Shown here: positions 47,528 to 56,322 of the stretch, piece by piece | Layout of the letters: each line of letters begins with the position of its first letter | Position numbering within the stretch: position 1 is the stretch's first letter | NCBI GenBank assembly: GCA_020725265.1 | Contig: DYFK01000003.1 | Location: 1 to 64,000 of the forward strand | Source: Hydrogenophilus sp. | GTDB taxonomy: Bacteria > Pseudomonadota > Gammaproteobacteria > Burkholderiales > Thiobacillaceae | Length of the DNA: 64,000 nt | Reading direction: 5' to 3' | Notes under the pieces: generated by a model | Seen by the model: only the letters and a program-made list of their open reading frames with translations | What the model was told of the DNA's origin: nothing | Database searches by the model: none | Program-made: the position numbers and the translations under genes

Positions 47528-47785
47528 ATGCCTCACGTCAAGATGTACTGCACCGCCGTCTGCCCTTATTGCGTCATGGCCGAAAAGCTGCTGAACAAGA
47601 AGGGCGTCACCGAAATCGAGAAAATCCGCGTCGATCTCGATCCCGCCCAGCGCGAGGAGATGATGCGCATCACCGGCCGGCGCACCGTGCCGCAGATCTA
47701 CATCGGCGACCGTCACGTCGGCGGCTTCGACGATCTGTCCGCGCTCGACGCGGGTGGCGAACTGGATCCGCTGCTGGCCGCCTGA
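47528..47785 (+). CDS. grxC: Glutaredoxin 3
   Basis: An 85-residue dithiol glutaredoxin that reduces disulfides with glutathione. The active site is CPYC (near residues 11-14), and the GSH-binding TVPQIYIG and GGFDD motifs are present. I start at ATG 47528, which has AGGAG six bases before it; a GTG at 47522 is less likely. It follows the rhodanese closely. secB, which often comes next, is absent; lipA is convergent. Confidence 0.93.
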   Translation: MPHVKMYCTAVCPYCVMAEKLLNKKGVTEIEKIRVDLDPAQREEMMRITGRRTVPQIYIGDRHVGGFDDLSALDAGGELDPLLAA

Positions 47786-47791
47786 GCGGCC

Positions 47792-48733
47792 TCACCCCCG
47801 TTCCGGCGCGACCGCCGCCGCCTGGCGGTCGGCGTGATAGCTGGAACGCACCATCGGCCCGCTGGCGACGTTGCGGAAGCCCATGTCCATCGCCAGGCGT
47901 TCGAATTCGGCGAACTGGTCCGGCGTCACGTAGCGCTCCACCGGCAGATGATGGATGGACGGTTGCAAATATTGGCCGATGGTGACCATGTCGACGTCAT
48001 GCGCGCGCAGGTCGCGCAACACCTCCAGCACTTCCGCGTCGGTCTCGCCCAGACCGAGCATGATCCCGGACTTGGTCGGCACCTCCGGGCAAACCGCCTT
48101 GAATCGGCGCAGCAGATCCAGTGAATGCGCGTAGTCCGCGCCTGGCCGACAGGCCTTGTAGCGACGCGGCACGGTTTCCAGATTGTGATTCATCACGTCC
48201 GGCGGCATCGCCGCCAAGATGCCCAGCGCCAGATCGAGCCGCCCCCGGAAATCCGGCGTCAGGATCTCGATGCGCGTGGTCGGCGCCGCCGCGCGCACGG
48301 CGCGGATGCAGTCGGCGAAATGGCTGGCGCCGCCATCCTTGAGATCGTCGCGGTCGACACTGGTGATGACCACGTAGCGCAGCCCCATCGCCACCAGCGT
48401 CTCGGCCAGATGCCGGGGCTCGTCCGGGTCCGGCGGCAACGGCTTGCCGTGGCCGACGTCGCAGAAGGGACAACGGCGCGTGCACAGATCGCCCAGGATC
48501 ATGAAGGTGGCGGTGCCGTGCCGGAAACATTCGCCCAGATTCGGGCAGGAAGCCTCCTCGCAGACCGTATGCAGCCGTGCCGAGCGCAGCACCGATTTCA
48601 GCCGCGCGACCTCCGGCGAGCCGGGAAAGCGCGCGCGTATCCAGTCCGGCAGGCGCTCGCGCGGTTTCGGCACGATCTTGATCGGGATACGCGCGGTCTT
48701 CGCCGCGCCCTTGTGCATGTCTTTATCGGCCAT
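47792..48733 (-). CDS. lipA: Lipoyl synthase LipA
   Basis: LipA inserts two sulfur atoms into octanoyl groups on lipoyl domains. The 313-residue radical-SAM enzyme has the auxiliary cluster motif Cys58-Cys63-Cys69 ([12 protein letters not shown]), the radical SAM motif Cys84-Cys88-Cys91 (CTRRCPFC) and the C-terminal RSSYHAD with the serine ligand. I start at ATG 48733 after GAGGAG; the frame continues upstream without family similarity. lipB is not next to it. It is divergent from a Fur-family gene. Confidence 0.95.
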   Translation of the reverse strand: MADKDMHKGAAKTARIPIKIVPKPRERLPDWIRARFPGSPEVARLKSVLRSARLHTVCEEASCPNLGECFRHGTATFMILGDLCTRRCPFCDVGHGKPLPPDPDEPRHLAETLVAMGLRYVVITSVDRDDLKDGGASHFADCIRAVRAAAPTTRIEILTPDFRGRLDLALGILAAMPPDVMNHNLETVPRRYKACRPGADYAHSLDLLRRFKAVCPEVPTKSGIMLGLGETDAEVLEVLRDLRAHDVDMVTIGQYLQPSIHHLPVERYVTPDQFAEFERLAMDMGFRNVASGPMVRSSYHADRQAAAVAPERG

Positions 48734-48807
48734 CGCCACTCCTCTCAAACGGCCATTCCCACTCACGTCCACGAATCCATGCCCGAACACGAACGCGCTC
48801 GCGGGCA

Positions 48808-48829
48808 TACAATCACGCAACTTCGTTGC
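48808..48829 (+). promoter_or_regulatory. -10 and palindrome before the Fur-family gene
   Basis: A -10-like TACAAT (48808-48813) is followed at the expected start point by the inverted repeat GCAAC-TTC-GTTGC (48817-48829). A repressor bound there would block initiation, so autoregulation by the Fur-family protein is possible. The repeat does not look like a standard Fur or Zur box. Confidence 0.35.
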
Positions 48830-48850
48830 AAAACCCCGGACTGAATCGAC

Positions 48851-49258
48851 ATGGACGCCTTCCCCCAGGCCGAATCGCTGATCCGCGCCCGCCAGGGGCG
48901 CGCCACGCCGGCGCGGCTGCGCGTGCTCGCCACGCTGCTGGCGGCGCCGCGCGCCCTGACCCATCACGAACTGGAAACCGCGCTCGGCGAACCGTTCGAC
49001 CGGGTCACGCTCTACCGCGTCCTCGACTGGCTGGTCAAGGAACGACTCGCCCACAAGATTGCCGGCGACGATCGCGTCTGGCGCTTCAACGCCGTCGCCG
49101 CGCAAACCCATCCGCACGCGCATTTCCGCTGCACCGGTTGCGGCAAGGTGTTCTGCCTGGAAAACCTGAGCACCAGCTTCGCCCTCGACCTGCCGACGGG
49201 TTTCCGCGCCGAGCACGTCGACCTCACGGTCGCCGGCCGCTGCCCGAATTGCGCGTGA
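48851..49258 (+). CDS. Fur-family transcriptional regulator (Zur/Fur-like)
   Basis: A 135-residue metal-dependent regulator. The winged helix spans about 15-85, with recognition helix [18 protein letters not shown]. The dimerisation half follows with His-rich HPHAHFRC and two CxxC pairs (CTGC in [11 protein letters not shown] and CPNC at the end) that hold structural zinc. It is short for Fur, closer to Zur-type proteins, and lacks the long C-terminal His tail. The metal cannot be assigned. Confidence 0.85.
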   Translation: MDAFPQAESLIRARQGRATPARLRVLATLLAAPRALTHHELETALGEPFDRVTLYRVLDWLVKERLAHKIAGDDRVWRFNAVAAQTHPHAHFRCTGCGKVFCLENLSTSFALDLPTGFRAEHVDLTVAGRCPNCA

Positions 49259-49277
49259 GCCGGCGAGACGCGCCCGC

Positions 49278-50678
49278 TCAATAGCGGTAATGCTCGGCCT
49301 TGTACGGCCCCGCCACCGGCACGCCGATATAGGCGGCCTGCTGCTCGGTCAGGGTGGTGAGCTGGGCGTTCAACTTCCTCAATTGCAGGCGCGCGACCTT
49401 TTCGTCCAGATGCTTGGGCAGGGTGTAGACGCCGACCGGGTAATCGGCGGTACGGGTGAACAGCTCGATCTGGGCGATGGTCTGGTTGGCGAAGCTGGAC
49501 GACATCACGTAGGACGGATGACCGGTGGCGCAACCCAGGTTCACCAGGCGCCCCTTGGCGAGCAGGATGATGCGGTTGCCGGACGGCATGGTGACATGGT
49601 CGACCTGCGGCTTGATCTCTTCCCACGGATAGCCCTCGATCGAGGCGACGTTGATCTCCGAATCGAAGTGGCCGATGTTGCAGACGATGGCCTGGTCCTT
49701 CATCTTCACCAGGTGCTGGTGGTCGATGACGTGGAAATTGCCGGTGGCGGTGACGAAGATGTCGGCCTTGTCGGCGGCGTAGTCCATGGTGACGACGCGG
49801 TAGCCTTCCATCGCCGCCTGCAGCGCGCAGATCGGGTCGATCTCGGTGATCCACACCTGGGCCGACAGCGCGCGCAGCGCCTGGGCCGAGCCCTTGCCGA
49901 CGTCGCCGTAGCCGCAGACCACGGCGATCTTGCCGGCGACCATCACGTCGGTGGCGCGCTTGATGCCGTCGACCAGCGACTCACGGCAGCCGTACAGGTT
50001 GTCGAACTTGGACTTGGTGACCGAATCGTTGACGTTGATCGCCGGGAACTTGAGTTCGCCGCGCTCGTGCATCTGGTACAGGCGATGCACACCGGTAGTG
50101 GTTTCCTCGGTGACGCCCTTGATTTGCGCCAAACGGGTGGAATACCAGCGCGGGTCGGTCGCCAGCTTGGCCTTGATCGATGCGAACAGGACGGTGGCCT
50201 CCTCGCTGTCGGGATGATCGAGCACGCCGATGTCCTGTTCGGCGCGCGCGCCCAGATGCAGCAGCAGGGTGGCGTCGCCGCCGTCGTCCAGGATCATGTT
50301 GGAGTAGCCGCCATCCGGCCACTCGAAGATCTTGTGGGTGTAATCCCAGTATTCGACCAGCGACTCGCCCTTCACGGCGTAGACCGGAATGCCCTCGGCG
50401 GCGATGGCGGCGGCGGCGTGGTCCTGGGTCGAGAAGATGTTGCACGAGGCCCAGCGCACCTCGGCGCCGAGCGCGGTCAGCGTCTCGATCAGCACGGCGG
50501 TCTGGATGGTCATGTGCAGCGAGCCGGTGATGCGCGCGCCTTTCAGCGGCTGGCTCGCGGCATATTCCTCACGAATGGCCATGAGGCCGGGCATCTCGGT
50601 CTCGGCAATACGGATTTCCTTGCGGCCCCAGTCGGCCAGCGCCAGGTCGGCGATCTTGCAGTCGGTGAATTCAGCCAT
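49278..50678 (-). CDS. ahcY: S-adenosylhomocysteine hydrolase AhcY
   Basis: AhcY splits SAH into adenosine and homocysteine with bound NAD; homocysteine then goes to MetH, encoded in this window. The 466-residue protein includes the roughly 40-residue insert (about 150-190) typical of many bacterial enzymes. It has the NAD loop [10 protein letters not shown], the catalytic HDxxH-like and [10 protein letters not shown] stretches and the terminal KAEHYRY. I start at ATG 50678 after AAGGAG. Its leader contains an SAH riboswitch. Confidence 0.96.
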   Translation of the reverse strand: MAEFTDCKIADLALADWGRKEIRIAETEMPGLMAIREEYAASQPLKGARITGSLHMTIQTAVLIETLTALGAEVRWASCNIFSTQDHAAAAIAAEGIPVYAVKGESLVEYWDYTHKIFEWPDGGYSNMILDDGGDATLLLHLGARAEQDIGVLDHPDSEEATVLFASIKAKLATDPRWYSTRLAQIKGVTEETTTGVHRLYQMHERGELKFPAINVNDSVTKSKFDNLYGCRESLVDGIKRATDVMVAGKIAVVCGYGDVGKGSAQALRALSAQVWITEIDPICALQAAMEGYRVVTMDYAADKADIFVTATGNFHVIDHQHLVKMKDQAIVCNIGHFDSEINVASIEGYPWEEIKPQVDHVTMPSGNRIILLAKGRLVNLGCATGHPSYVMSSSFANQTIAQIELFTRTADYPVGVYTLPKHLDEKVARLQLRKLNAQLTTLTEQQAAYIGVPVAGPYKAEHYRY

Positions 50679-50752
50679 GGTGTGCTCCTTCATGAAAACC
50701 ATGGCCGGGGAGGGAGGCTCACGTGCCGTCCCCGCGCCCGGCGGGTTGGACA

Positions 50753-50808
50753 GGTGAGCGCGGTTTTGAACCGAGCCTGGGGGGAACCCTCGCAGCGCTC
50801 CTCGGTGG
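50753..50808 (-). ncRNA. SAH riboswitch in the ahcY leader
   Basis: On the minus strand this element has the conserved pattern of the SAH riboswitch: stem P1 ACCGAG (50806-50801) with CTCGGT (50775-50770), the core GAGGAGCGCTGC, CCAGGCTCGG, a small hairpin GGTT-CAA-AACC, and the downstream GCGCTCACC (50761-50753) pairing with GAGCGC (50800-50795) to form the pseudoknot. It would switch ahcY on when SAH accumulates. The remaining 75 bases to the ATG hold a G/C-rich stem that may be the expression platform. Confidence 0.92.
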
Positions 50809-50814
50809 GCTATG

Positions 50815-50820
50815 ATTCTA
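50815..50820 (-). promoter_or_regulatory. -10 element of ahcY
   Basis: TAGAAT on the minus strand places transcription start near 50808, the first base of the SAH riboswitch. The -35 region (around 50843-50838) is poor. Confidence 0.5.
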
Positions 50821-50897
50821 CCGCCTCACGGGCGGCCGATCACGTCGTCGCGCGCTCGTAGCTCTTCCCGTCAACGCTCGCCCCGGCTCCATCAACC

Positions 50898-52004
50898 ATG
50901 CCCGCCGCCATCCCGCCCCACGCTAGCCAGGACAACACACCGCGGGTTTCCCTGATCGTGCGCACGATCGGACGACCGGAGCTGCGTCTCGCGATCGATT
51001 CCATCCGGGCCCAGACCTGGCCCGCCATCGAGATCGTGCTGGTTCTGGCCAACCCGGAATTCCAGCCCGGCCCGGAATTCGACGATCCGCGCATCAGGAT
51101 GGTGCGCGCCGGTCGCCGCCTACCACGACCGGATGCCGCCAACGCCGGCCTGGACGCCGCCAGCGGTGACTGGATCGGCTTTCTCGACGAGGACGACCAG
51201 CACCTGCCGAATCACGTCGAAACCCTGCTCGACGCCGCGCGTGGCCAAGACGCCCGCCTGGCCTACGGCGACCTGATCGTCGGCGAGCCGGGTCGGGAGC
51301 AAGTGCTCGCCAACGGTTACTGGAAGGCCCGGCACACCGATCATCCGATCCCGCATTTGATCGGCATGCTGTTGTCGCGCGAACTGATCGACCGACACGG
51401 CTGCCGGTTCGACTCCGATTTCGAGGTGCTGGAAGACTGGGATTTCTTCCTGCAATGCGCCGAGCACACCGATTTCCTTCACGTCGGCGCCCCGGTCGCC
51501 CGCTACAACGGTCATCTCGGCACTTCCGGCTGCGGCGTCGGCGCCAACCGCGACGAAACCCGGGTGCGCGCCGGCCTCGCCCGGATGACCGAAAAATGGG
51601 GCCAACGCTACCGCCAGCTGGTCGACCAGGCCGAAGCCGCCGGCCGCGCCGCTGACGCCGCGCTCGGCGCGCGCGACTTCATGGCCGCCGAACGCCATGC
51701 CCGAGCCGGCCTCGCGGCCGACCCCGGCAACCCGACCCTGCTCAACCGGCTCGCCTACTGTCGCCGGCTGGCCGGTGACTGGCCCGGGGTGCTGGCCGCC
51801 CTGCGCCGCGCCTGTGATTCCGATCCCCTGGCGTTTCGCATGAAATGCGATCTCACCGTCCTCGAACATCGTCACGGCGAGCCAGCGCGCGCGCGTGAAC
51901 TGCTGGACTCGCTGGCCACCCTGGCCGAATCGGAACAGGATCGCGCGCTGGTCTCACGGCTCATGGCCGAGCTAAGACCGGATGCCGCCGTCGGCAGAGC
52001 CTGA
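50898..52004 (+). CDS. Family 2 glycosyltransferase with C-terminal TPR-like region
   Basis: A 368-residue cytosolic protein. Residues 15-230 form a GT-A glycosyltransferase family 2 domain with VSLIVRTIGRPELRLAIDSI at the start, DAANAGLDAASGDWIGFLDEDD (metal-binding DEDD, 97-100), and a later ED in LEDWDFFL. Residues 255-355 form helical repeats of TPR type (ALGARDFMAAERHARAGLAADPGN, then LRRACDSDP). The acceptor is unknown, and no polysaccharide genes are near. It is divergent from ahcY. Confidence 0.82.
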   Translation: MPAAIPPHASQDNTPRVSLIVRTIGRPELRLAIDSIRAQTWPAIEIVLVLANPEFQPGPEFDDPRIRMVRAGRRLPRPDAANAGLDAASGDWIGFLDEDDQHLPNHVETLLDAARGQDARLAYGDLIVGEPGREQVLANGYWKARHTDHPIPHLIGMLLSRELIDRHGCRFDSDFEVLEDWDFFLQCAEHTDFLHVGAPVARYNGHLGTSGCGVGANRDETRVRAGLARMTEKWGQRYRQLVDQAEAAGRAADAALGARDFMAAERHARAGLAADPGNPTLLNRLAYCRRLAGDWPGVLAALRRACDSDPLAFRMKCDLTVLEHRHGEPARARELLDSLATLAESEQDRALVSRLMAELRPDAAVGRA

Positions 52005-52019
52005 AAAATTCCGATCCGA

Positions 52020-52049
52020 TTGTCCTGAAACGCCACCCCGGGCTAGAAT
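52020..52049 (+). promoter_or_regulatory. Candidate promoter of the ferredoxin-NADP reductase gene
   Basis: TTGTCC (52020-52025) and TAGAAT (52044-52049) are 18 bases apart. Start near 52056 would leave a leader of about 70 bases to the ATG at 52129. Confidence 0.45.
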
Positions 52050-52128
52050 TTCCGCACTGCAACATAAGTTCCCCGGACGCCTTCCCGCCGGCCTTCCCAC
52101 CCCTCAGGATTCGCGGAGCCCCACCACC

Positions 52129-52989
52129 ATGACTGATATCGAATTCCAGCCCGGCCAGACCGAAACCACCCAGGCGCGGGTCCAGAGCACCCGCCGCATC
52201 ACCCCGGAGTCCACGGACGAAGTCCGCCAGATTGTCCTGCGTGTCGATGAACCGGCGTTCTACTTCCCGGAAGGCCAGAATATCGGCGTGCTCGTTCCCG
52301 GCCCGCACGCCTTCGGCAACAAGCTGCATCACCGTTACTACACCATCGCCAATGCCCTGGCGCGCGAGGACGGCGTCGAACTGGAACTGCTGGTGCGGCG
52401 CTGCTTTTACGTCGACGAGGTATCCGGCGAACGCTATCCGGGCGTGGCCTCGAATTTCCTGTGCGATGCCGGCATCGGCGATCCGGTCATGCTGACCGGC
52501 CCCTATCGCAGCCCATTCCGCATCCCGGCCGACCCCACCAGCAACCTGCTGATGCTCGGCACCGGCACCGGCATCGCGCCATTCCGCGCGTTCCTGCGCC
52601 GGATTTACCAGGAAGGACGGGACTGGCGGGGCAGCGTGCGCCTATACTACGGCGCCCGCTCCGGCACCGAGCTGCTGTACATGAACGACCAGAACGCCGA
52701 CCTGTCGCAGTATTTCGACCACGGCACCTTCCAAGCCATCCAGGCGCTACAGGCCGGCCTGCTCGGCGACGCGGCCGACGCCCTCGGCAAAGGCATCGAA
52801 GCCAACGCGCGGGAAATCTGGGCACTGCTCCAGGATCCCAAGACCCACGTCTATCTGGCCGGCATGAGAAAGATCGCCGAGCGGCTCGACCAGACCATGG
52901 CCGAAGCCGCCGGCTCCATGGAACGCTGGCACCAGACCCGGCAAGCCTTGATCGAGGATCGCCGCTGGTCGGAACTGACTTACGTCTGA
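52129..52989 (+). CDS. Ferredoxin-NADP reductase-like flavoprotein
   Basis: A 286-residue FAD enzyme that exchanges electrons between NADP(H) and ferredoxin or a similar carrier. The FAD-binding motif is HHRYYTIAN (RxYT type, near residues 65-73), and the nucleotide domain has GTGTGIAPFRAF (near 144-155) and YYGARSGTELLY. The C-terminus ends Tyr-Val after a Trp-rich helix, so the aromatic residue that stacks on FAD is likely the penultimate Tyr. It is of plant/BenC-like type and about 30 residues longer than E. coli Fpr. I start at ATG 52129 from similarity to family starts. Confidence 0.85.
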   Translation: MTDIEFQPGQTETTQARVQSTRRITPESTDEVRQIVLRVDEPAFYFPEGQNIGVLVPGPHAFGNKLHHRYYTIANALAREDGVELELLVRRCFYVDEVSGERYPGVASNFLCDAGIGDPVMLTGPYRSPFRIPADPTSNLLMLGTGTGIAPFRAFLRRIYQEGRDWRGSVRLYYGARSGTELLYMNDQNADLSQYFDHGTFQAIQALQAGLLGDAADALGKGIEANAREIWALLQDPKTHVYLAGMRKIAERLDQTMAEAAGSMERWHQTRQALIEDRRWSELTYV

Positions 52990-53028
52990 GGACGCGGGAT
53001 CCATCCGGTAAATCGGCGCCAGAAAGCC

Positions 53029-53063
53029 AATCGGCCCCACCCGCCATGCGGATGAGGCCGATT
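53029..53063. terminator. Hairpin between convergent genes
   Basis: Arms AATCGGCC (53029-53036) and GGCCGATT (53056-53063) with an inner CCGC/GCGG stem lie between the stops of the reductase gene and the IPTL-CTERM gene. No long T-run exists on either side, so this may be a weak bidirectional terminator. Confidence 0.45.
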
Positions 53064-53096
53064 CCAAGCCAGACTCAGGAATGCTCGATCAGGCCA

Positions 53097-53786
53097 TCAC
53101 GCGCTCCGTCGGCGTTGCCAGTAAAAACCCAGCATCAGCACCACGGACAGCAGGATCATGCCCCATTCCGAAAGCGTCGGAACCGGCCGGGGCGGTGCGG
53201 CCAGAACCGGCGTCGCGCTGCCGATCGTGATGTTGTCATAAGCCGTCTGATTCTCGGTCCCGGAAAAGTCGACGGAACGGGCAATGCCCGAGAAACTGGC
53301 CCCGGCCTGCGTCCAGTTGCAGAAAGTGCCGGTCGGATCCCCCGTGCAACCGTTGCCATCATGCTGAGCCGCGAGGTTGATCGTGGCGAGCACATTGCCG
53401 GTCGCGTCCGGGCCGTCGTAGACGGTGACCGTCGCGGCGGTGGCTGACGAGTAGTAGAACGAAAATCCCGTGCTGAAACCGGCCGGCGCATTCATCACCA
53501 CCGACCCTCCGGTCGTCCAGAAAACCGCGGTATCCGGACTGGGCTCGTTGGCCATGTTGGCATTTCCGCCGACATCCGTATCGACCCCCGCGAGCGCGCT
53601 ATCGCTGAAACTGACACCATAATTGGGCCCGGAACTGCCCAGGCTGCCGGTGCCGCCGTTATAGAAATTCTGGACCAGCTCACCAGGCTGCAAACCTTCG
53701 AACGTGAGCTGATAAACCTGCGCGGAGGCACCCATGCTGAACACCGCCAACGCCAACAACAGGACAAACCTGATTCCATGAACCAT
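53097..53786 (-). CDS. IPTL-CTERM-anchored secreted protein
   Basis: A 229-residue exported protein. Residues 1-22 form a signal peptide. The middle is a Gly/Ser/Thr/Ala-rich beta domain with one Cys pair (GNGCTGDPTGTFCNW), resembling PEP-CTERM-type surface proteins. The C-terminus carries the sorting signal VPTLSEWGMILLS, a hydrophobic helix and a final Arg cluster (QRRRS), which fits the IPTL-CTERM motif recognised by exosortase family members. No exosortase gene is in the window. A GGGGG ribosome site precedes the ATG. Confidence 0.85.
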   Translation of the reverse strand: MVHGIRFVLLLALAVFSMGASAQVYQLTFEGLQPGELVQNFYNGGTGSLGSSGPNYGVSFSDSALAGVDTDVGGNANMANEPSPDTAVFWTTGGSVVMNAPAGFSTGFSFYYSSATAATVTVYDGPDATGNVLATINLAAQHDGNGCTGDPTGTFCNWTQAGASFSGIARSVDFSGTENQTAYDNITIGSATPVLAAPPRPVPTLSEWGMILLSVVLMLGFYWQRRRSA

Positions 53787-53840
53787 ACGACCCCCTTGAT
53801 GAAAAACTGACGAGAAAATCGGCCCCTTTCAGCCTCGCGG

Positions 53841-53869
53841 ATTCTTCTCCTTGCCGATCAAAAACTCAA
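53841..53869 (-). promoter_or_regulatory. Candidate promoter of the IPTL-CTERM gene
   Basis: TTGAGT (53869-53864) and AAGAAT (53846-53841) are 17 bases apart on the minus strand, each matching four of six consensus bases. Start near 53834 gives a leader of about 48 bases. Confidence 0.4.
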
Positions 53870-53945
53870 CGATCGAGAAATGACAATCCGGTCATGGCCC
53901 TGGGCATACGCCCCGGCCATGCCTGGTAACGCCCCCTGCCACCAA

Positions 53946-54968
53946 TCACGCCAACCGCCAGGCCAGTGTCTCCCCCGCGCGTAGCGGCACCACGCCGCCG
54001 GCATGCCCGTCCGGCACCGGCGTGGCCGCGCGCAGCAACGTGACCGTTTCCCGATTGCGCGGCAGGCCGTAGAAATCCGGGCCGTGGAAGCTGGCGAAGG
54101 CTTCCAGCCGGTCGAGCGCGCCGGCCAGGTCGAATACCTCCGCGTAGAGTTCCAGCGCGGCGTGCGCGGTATAGATGCCGGCGCAGCCGCAGGCCGATTC
54201 CTTGGCATGCTTCTCGTGCGGCGCGCTGTCGGTGCCGAGGAAGAACTTGGCGTTGCCGGAAGTGGCGGCGGCGATCAGCGCCGCGCGGTGGCTTTCGCGC
54301 TTCAACACCGGCAGGCAGTAGTAGTGCGGCCGCATGCCGCCCTGGAACATGGCGTTGCGGTTGTACAGCAGGTGGTGGGCGGTGATGGTGGCGGCGACGT
54401 TGGCCGGCGCGGCGCCGACGAACTCGGCGGCCTGGCGGGTGGTGATGTGCTCCAGCACCACCTTCAGGCGCGGCAGGCGGCGCAGCAGCGGTTCCAGGAT
54501 GCGCTCGATGAACACCGCCTCGCGGTCGAACACGTCGACATCCGCGTCGGTCACCTCACCGTGCAACAACAACGGTAGCCCGGCCTCCTGCATGGCCTCC
54601 AGCACGCCTTGGACGCGGGCGATGTCGGTGACGCCGGAATCGGAATTGGTGGTGGCGCCGGCCGGGTAGTACTTGACCGCGTGCACGAAACCGCTGGCAC
54701 GCGCCTTGAGGATCTCGGCCGGATCGGTGTTGTCGGTCAGGTACAGCGTCATCAACGGCTCGAACGTCATACCGGCGGGCAGCGCCGCGAGGATGCGCTC
54801 GCGATAGCCGGCGGCGTCCGCCACCGCGCGCACCGGTGGCTTCAGGTTGGGCATGACGATGGCGCGCGCGAAGCGGCGCGCGGTATCCGGCAGCACGGCG
54901 GCGAGCATTCCGCCGTCGCGCAGGTGCAGATGCCAGTCGTCGGGGCGGGTCAGGGTGAGGCGATCCAT
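53946..54968 (-). CDS. pyrC: Dihydroorotase PyrC
   Basis: PyrC closes N-carbamoyl-aspartate to dihydroorotate in pyrimidine synthesis. The 340-residue, class II (E. coli-like) zinc enzyme has DWHLHLRDG with the first metal histidines (near residues 12-16), the carboxylated lysine in AVKYYPAG (near residue 100), [16 protein letters not shown] and the catalytic GTDSAPH. It starts three bases after the rsmI stop, so the two are co-transcribed. Confidence 0.96.
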   Translation of the reverse strand: MDRLTLTRPDDWHLHLRDGGMLAAVLPDTARRFARAIVMPNLKPPVRAVADAAGYRERILAALPAGMTFEPLMTLYLTDNTDPAEILKARASGFVHAVKYYPAGATTNSDSGVTDIARVQGVLEAMQEAGLPLLLHGEVTDADVDVFDREAVFIERILEPLLRRLPRLKVVLEHITTRQAAEFVGAAPANVAATITAHHLLYNRNAMFQGGMRPHYYCLPVLKRESHRAALIAAATSGNAKFFLGTDSAPHEKHAKESACGCAGIYTAHAALELYAEVFDLAGALDRLEAFASFHGPDFYGLPRNRETVTLLRAATPVPDGHAGGVVPLRAGETLAWRLA

Positions 54969-54971
54969 GGT

Positions 54972-55832
54972 TCAGGTTTCCTGTTTCAAGGTCAGTGCGA
55001 GCTCGTACAACCTGTTCTTGCGCCCGCCGGTCAGGCGGGCGGCGAGATGCGCGGCCTGCTTCAACGGCAGTTCCTCCAACAGGATCGCGAGCACCCGGCG
55101 CGCTTCGGCGTCATCCGCGGGCGGCGCCTCGGCCGGGGCCGAAATCACCAGCACGAATTCGCCGCGCCGGTGGTTGTCGTCGGCCGCCAGCCAGGCCGGC
55201 GCCTCCGCCAGCGCGCAGGCGTGGAATTGCTCGAAGCGTTTGCTGATCTCGCGGCCGAACAGGATCGAGCGTTCACCGCCGAGCACGGTCAGCAGATCGG
55301 CCACGGTTTCCTCGACGCGATGTGGCGCTTCGTACAACACCAGGGCAAACGGAAGGTCGGCGACGGCTTCCAGCGACTTCCGCCGGGCAGCCGCTTTCGC
55401 CGGCGGGAAACCGAGGAACAGCCAGGCGCCTTCGATGCCCGCCACCGACAGCGCGGCGGCGACCGCGCTGGGGCCGGGAATCGGCGAGATGGTGACGCCG
55501 GCAGCGCGGGCGGCGGCGACCAGACGCGCGCCGGGATCGGAGATGCCGGGCGTGCCGGCATCCGAGACGTAGGCCACGCTCTTGCCGGCGCGCAAGGTTT
55601 CGATCAGACGGGTAGCGGCGGACTGTTCGTTGTGTTCGTGCAAGGCCGTGAGTTTCGCCTGGATGCCGTACGCGACAAGCAGCCCCTGCGTGGTGCGGGT
55701 ATCCTCGGCCGCGATCAGGTCCACGGTCTTCAGCACGTCGAGCGCGCGCGGGCTGATATCGCGCAGGTTGCCGATCGGCGTGGCGACGATATGCAGGGTG
55801 CCCGGGCGCGCGGGCTGGGGAGCATCGAACAT
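54972..55832 (-). CDS. rsmI: 16S rRNA (cytidine-1402-2'-O) methyltransferase RsmI
   Basis: RsmI methylates the ribose of C1402 in 16S rRNA with SAM. The 286-residue SPOUT-unrelated, tetrapyrrole-methylase-fold protein has GTLHIVATPIGNLRDISPRALDVL at the start, AEDTRTTQGLL, YVSDAGTPGISDPG and a terminal helical domain. It is divergent from yraN, the usual arrangement, without lpoA between them. Confidence 0.95.
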   Translation of the reverse strand: MFDAPQPARPGTLHIVATPIGNLRDISPRALDVLKTVDLIAAEDTRTTQGLLVAYGIQAKLTALHEHNEQSAATRLIETLRAGKSVAYVSDAGTPGISDPGARLVAAARAAGVTISPIPGPSAVAAALSVAGIEGAWLFLGFPPAKAAARRKSLEAVADLPFALVLYEAPHRVEETVADLLTVLGGERSILFGREISKRFEQFHACALAEAPAWLAADDNHRRGEFVLVISAPAEAPPADDAEARRVLAILLEELPLKQAAHLAARLTGGRKNRLYELALTLKQET

Positions 55833-55951
55833 GATGGCGGCGTGGACGGTATGAGCGGCGATGGCTGACGGATGACCGGTTCGGGAGACCGGCCGGACAC
55901 GCGCCGGTTACGTGGATACTTGGCGCAAGTGTAACCAATCGGGGAGTGGCG

Positions 55952-56284
55952 ATGCACAGGGGAGCCGGTGCCGAGCAGGCGGCGGCGGACTATCTCACGG
56001 CGCGCGGCCTGCGCCTGCTGGCGCGCAACGTCCGCTGCCGGGGCGGCGAAATCGATCTGGTCATGCGCGACGGCGCCACCCTGGTCTTCGTCGAGGTGCG
56101 CGCGCGCGCCGGCGCGGCGTTCGGCGACGCGGCGGAAAGCATCACCACCGCCAAGCAGGCCCGCATCATCCTGGCCGCGCGCCATTATCTGGCGCGGCAT
56201 GACATCGACGCGCCCTGCCGGTTCGACGCGGTGCTGTTCGACGCCGGCGCCACGCGCTGGATCAAGTCGGCGTTCGAAGCCTGA
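55952..56284 (+). CDS. yraN: YraN-family nuclease-fold protein
   Basis: A 110-residue UPF0102 protein with a restriction-endonuclease-like fold: [31 protein letters not shown] followed by LVFVEVRAR, which contains the Asp and Glu-x-Lys-like (here ExR) positions of the fold. The Lys of the catalytic ExK is Arg, so nuclease activity is doubtful. The function is unknown in the family. I start at ATG 55952 behind GGGGAG; a GTG at 55946 is possible. It is followed by diaA and dolP. Confidence 0.9.
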   Translation: MHRGAGAEQAAADYLTARGLRLLARNVRCRGGEIDLVMRDGATLVFVEVRARAGAAFGDAAESITTAKQARIILAARHYLARHDIDAPCRFDAVLFDAGATRWIKSAFEA

Positions 56285-56322
56285 CCGTTATAATCGTCCA
56301 AGGCCCTTTTCCTCTCGCCACC

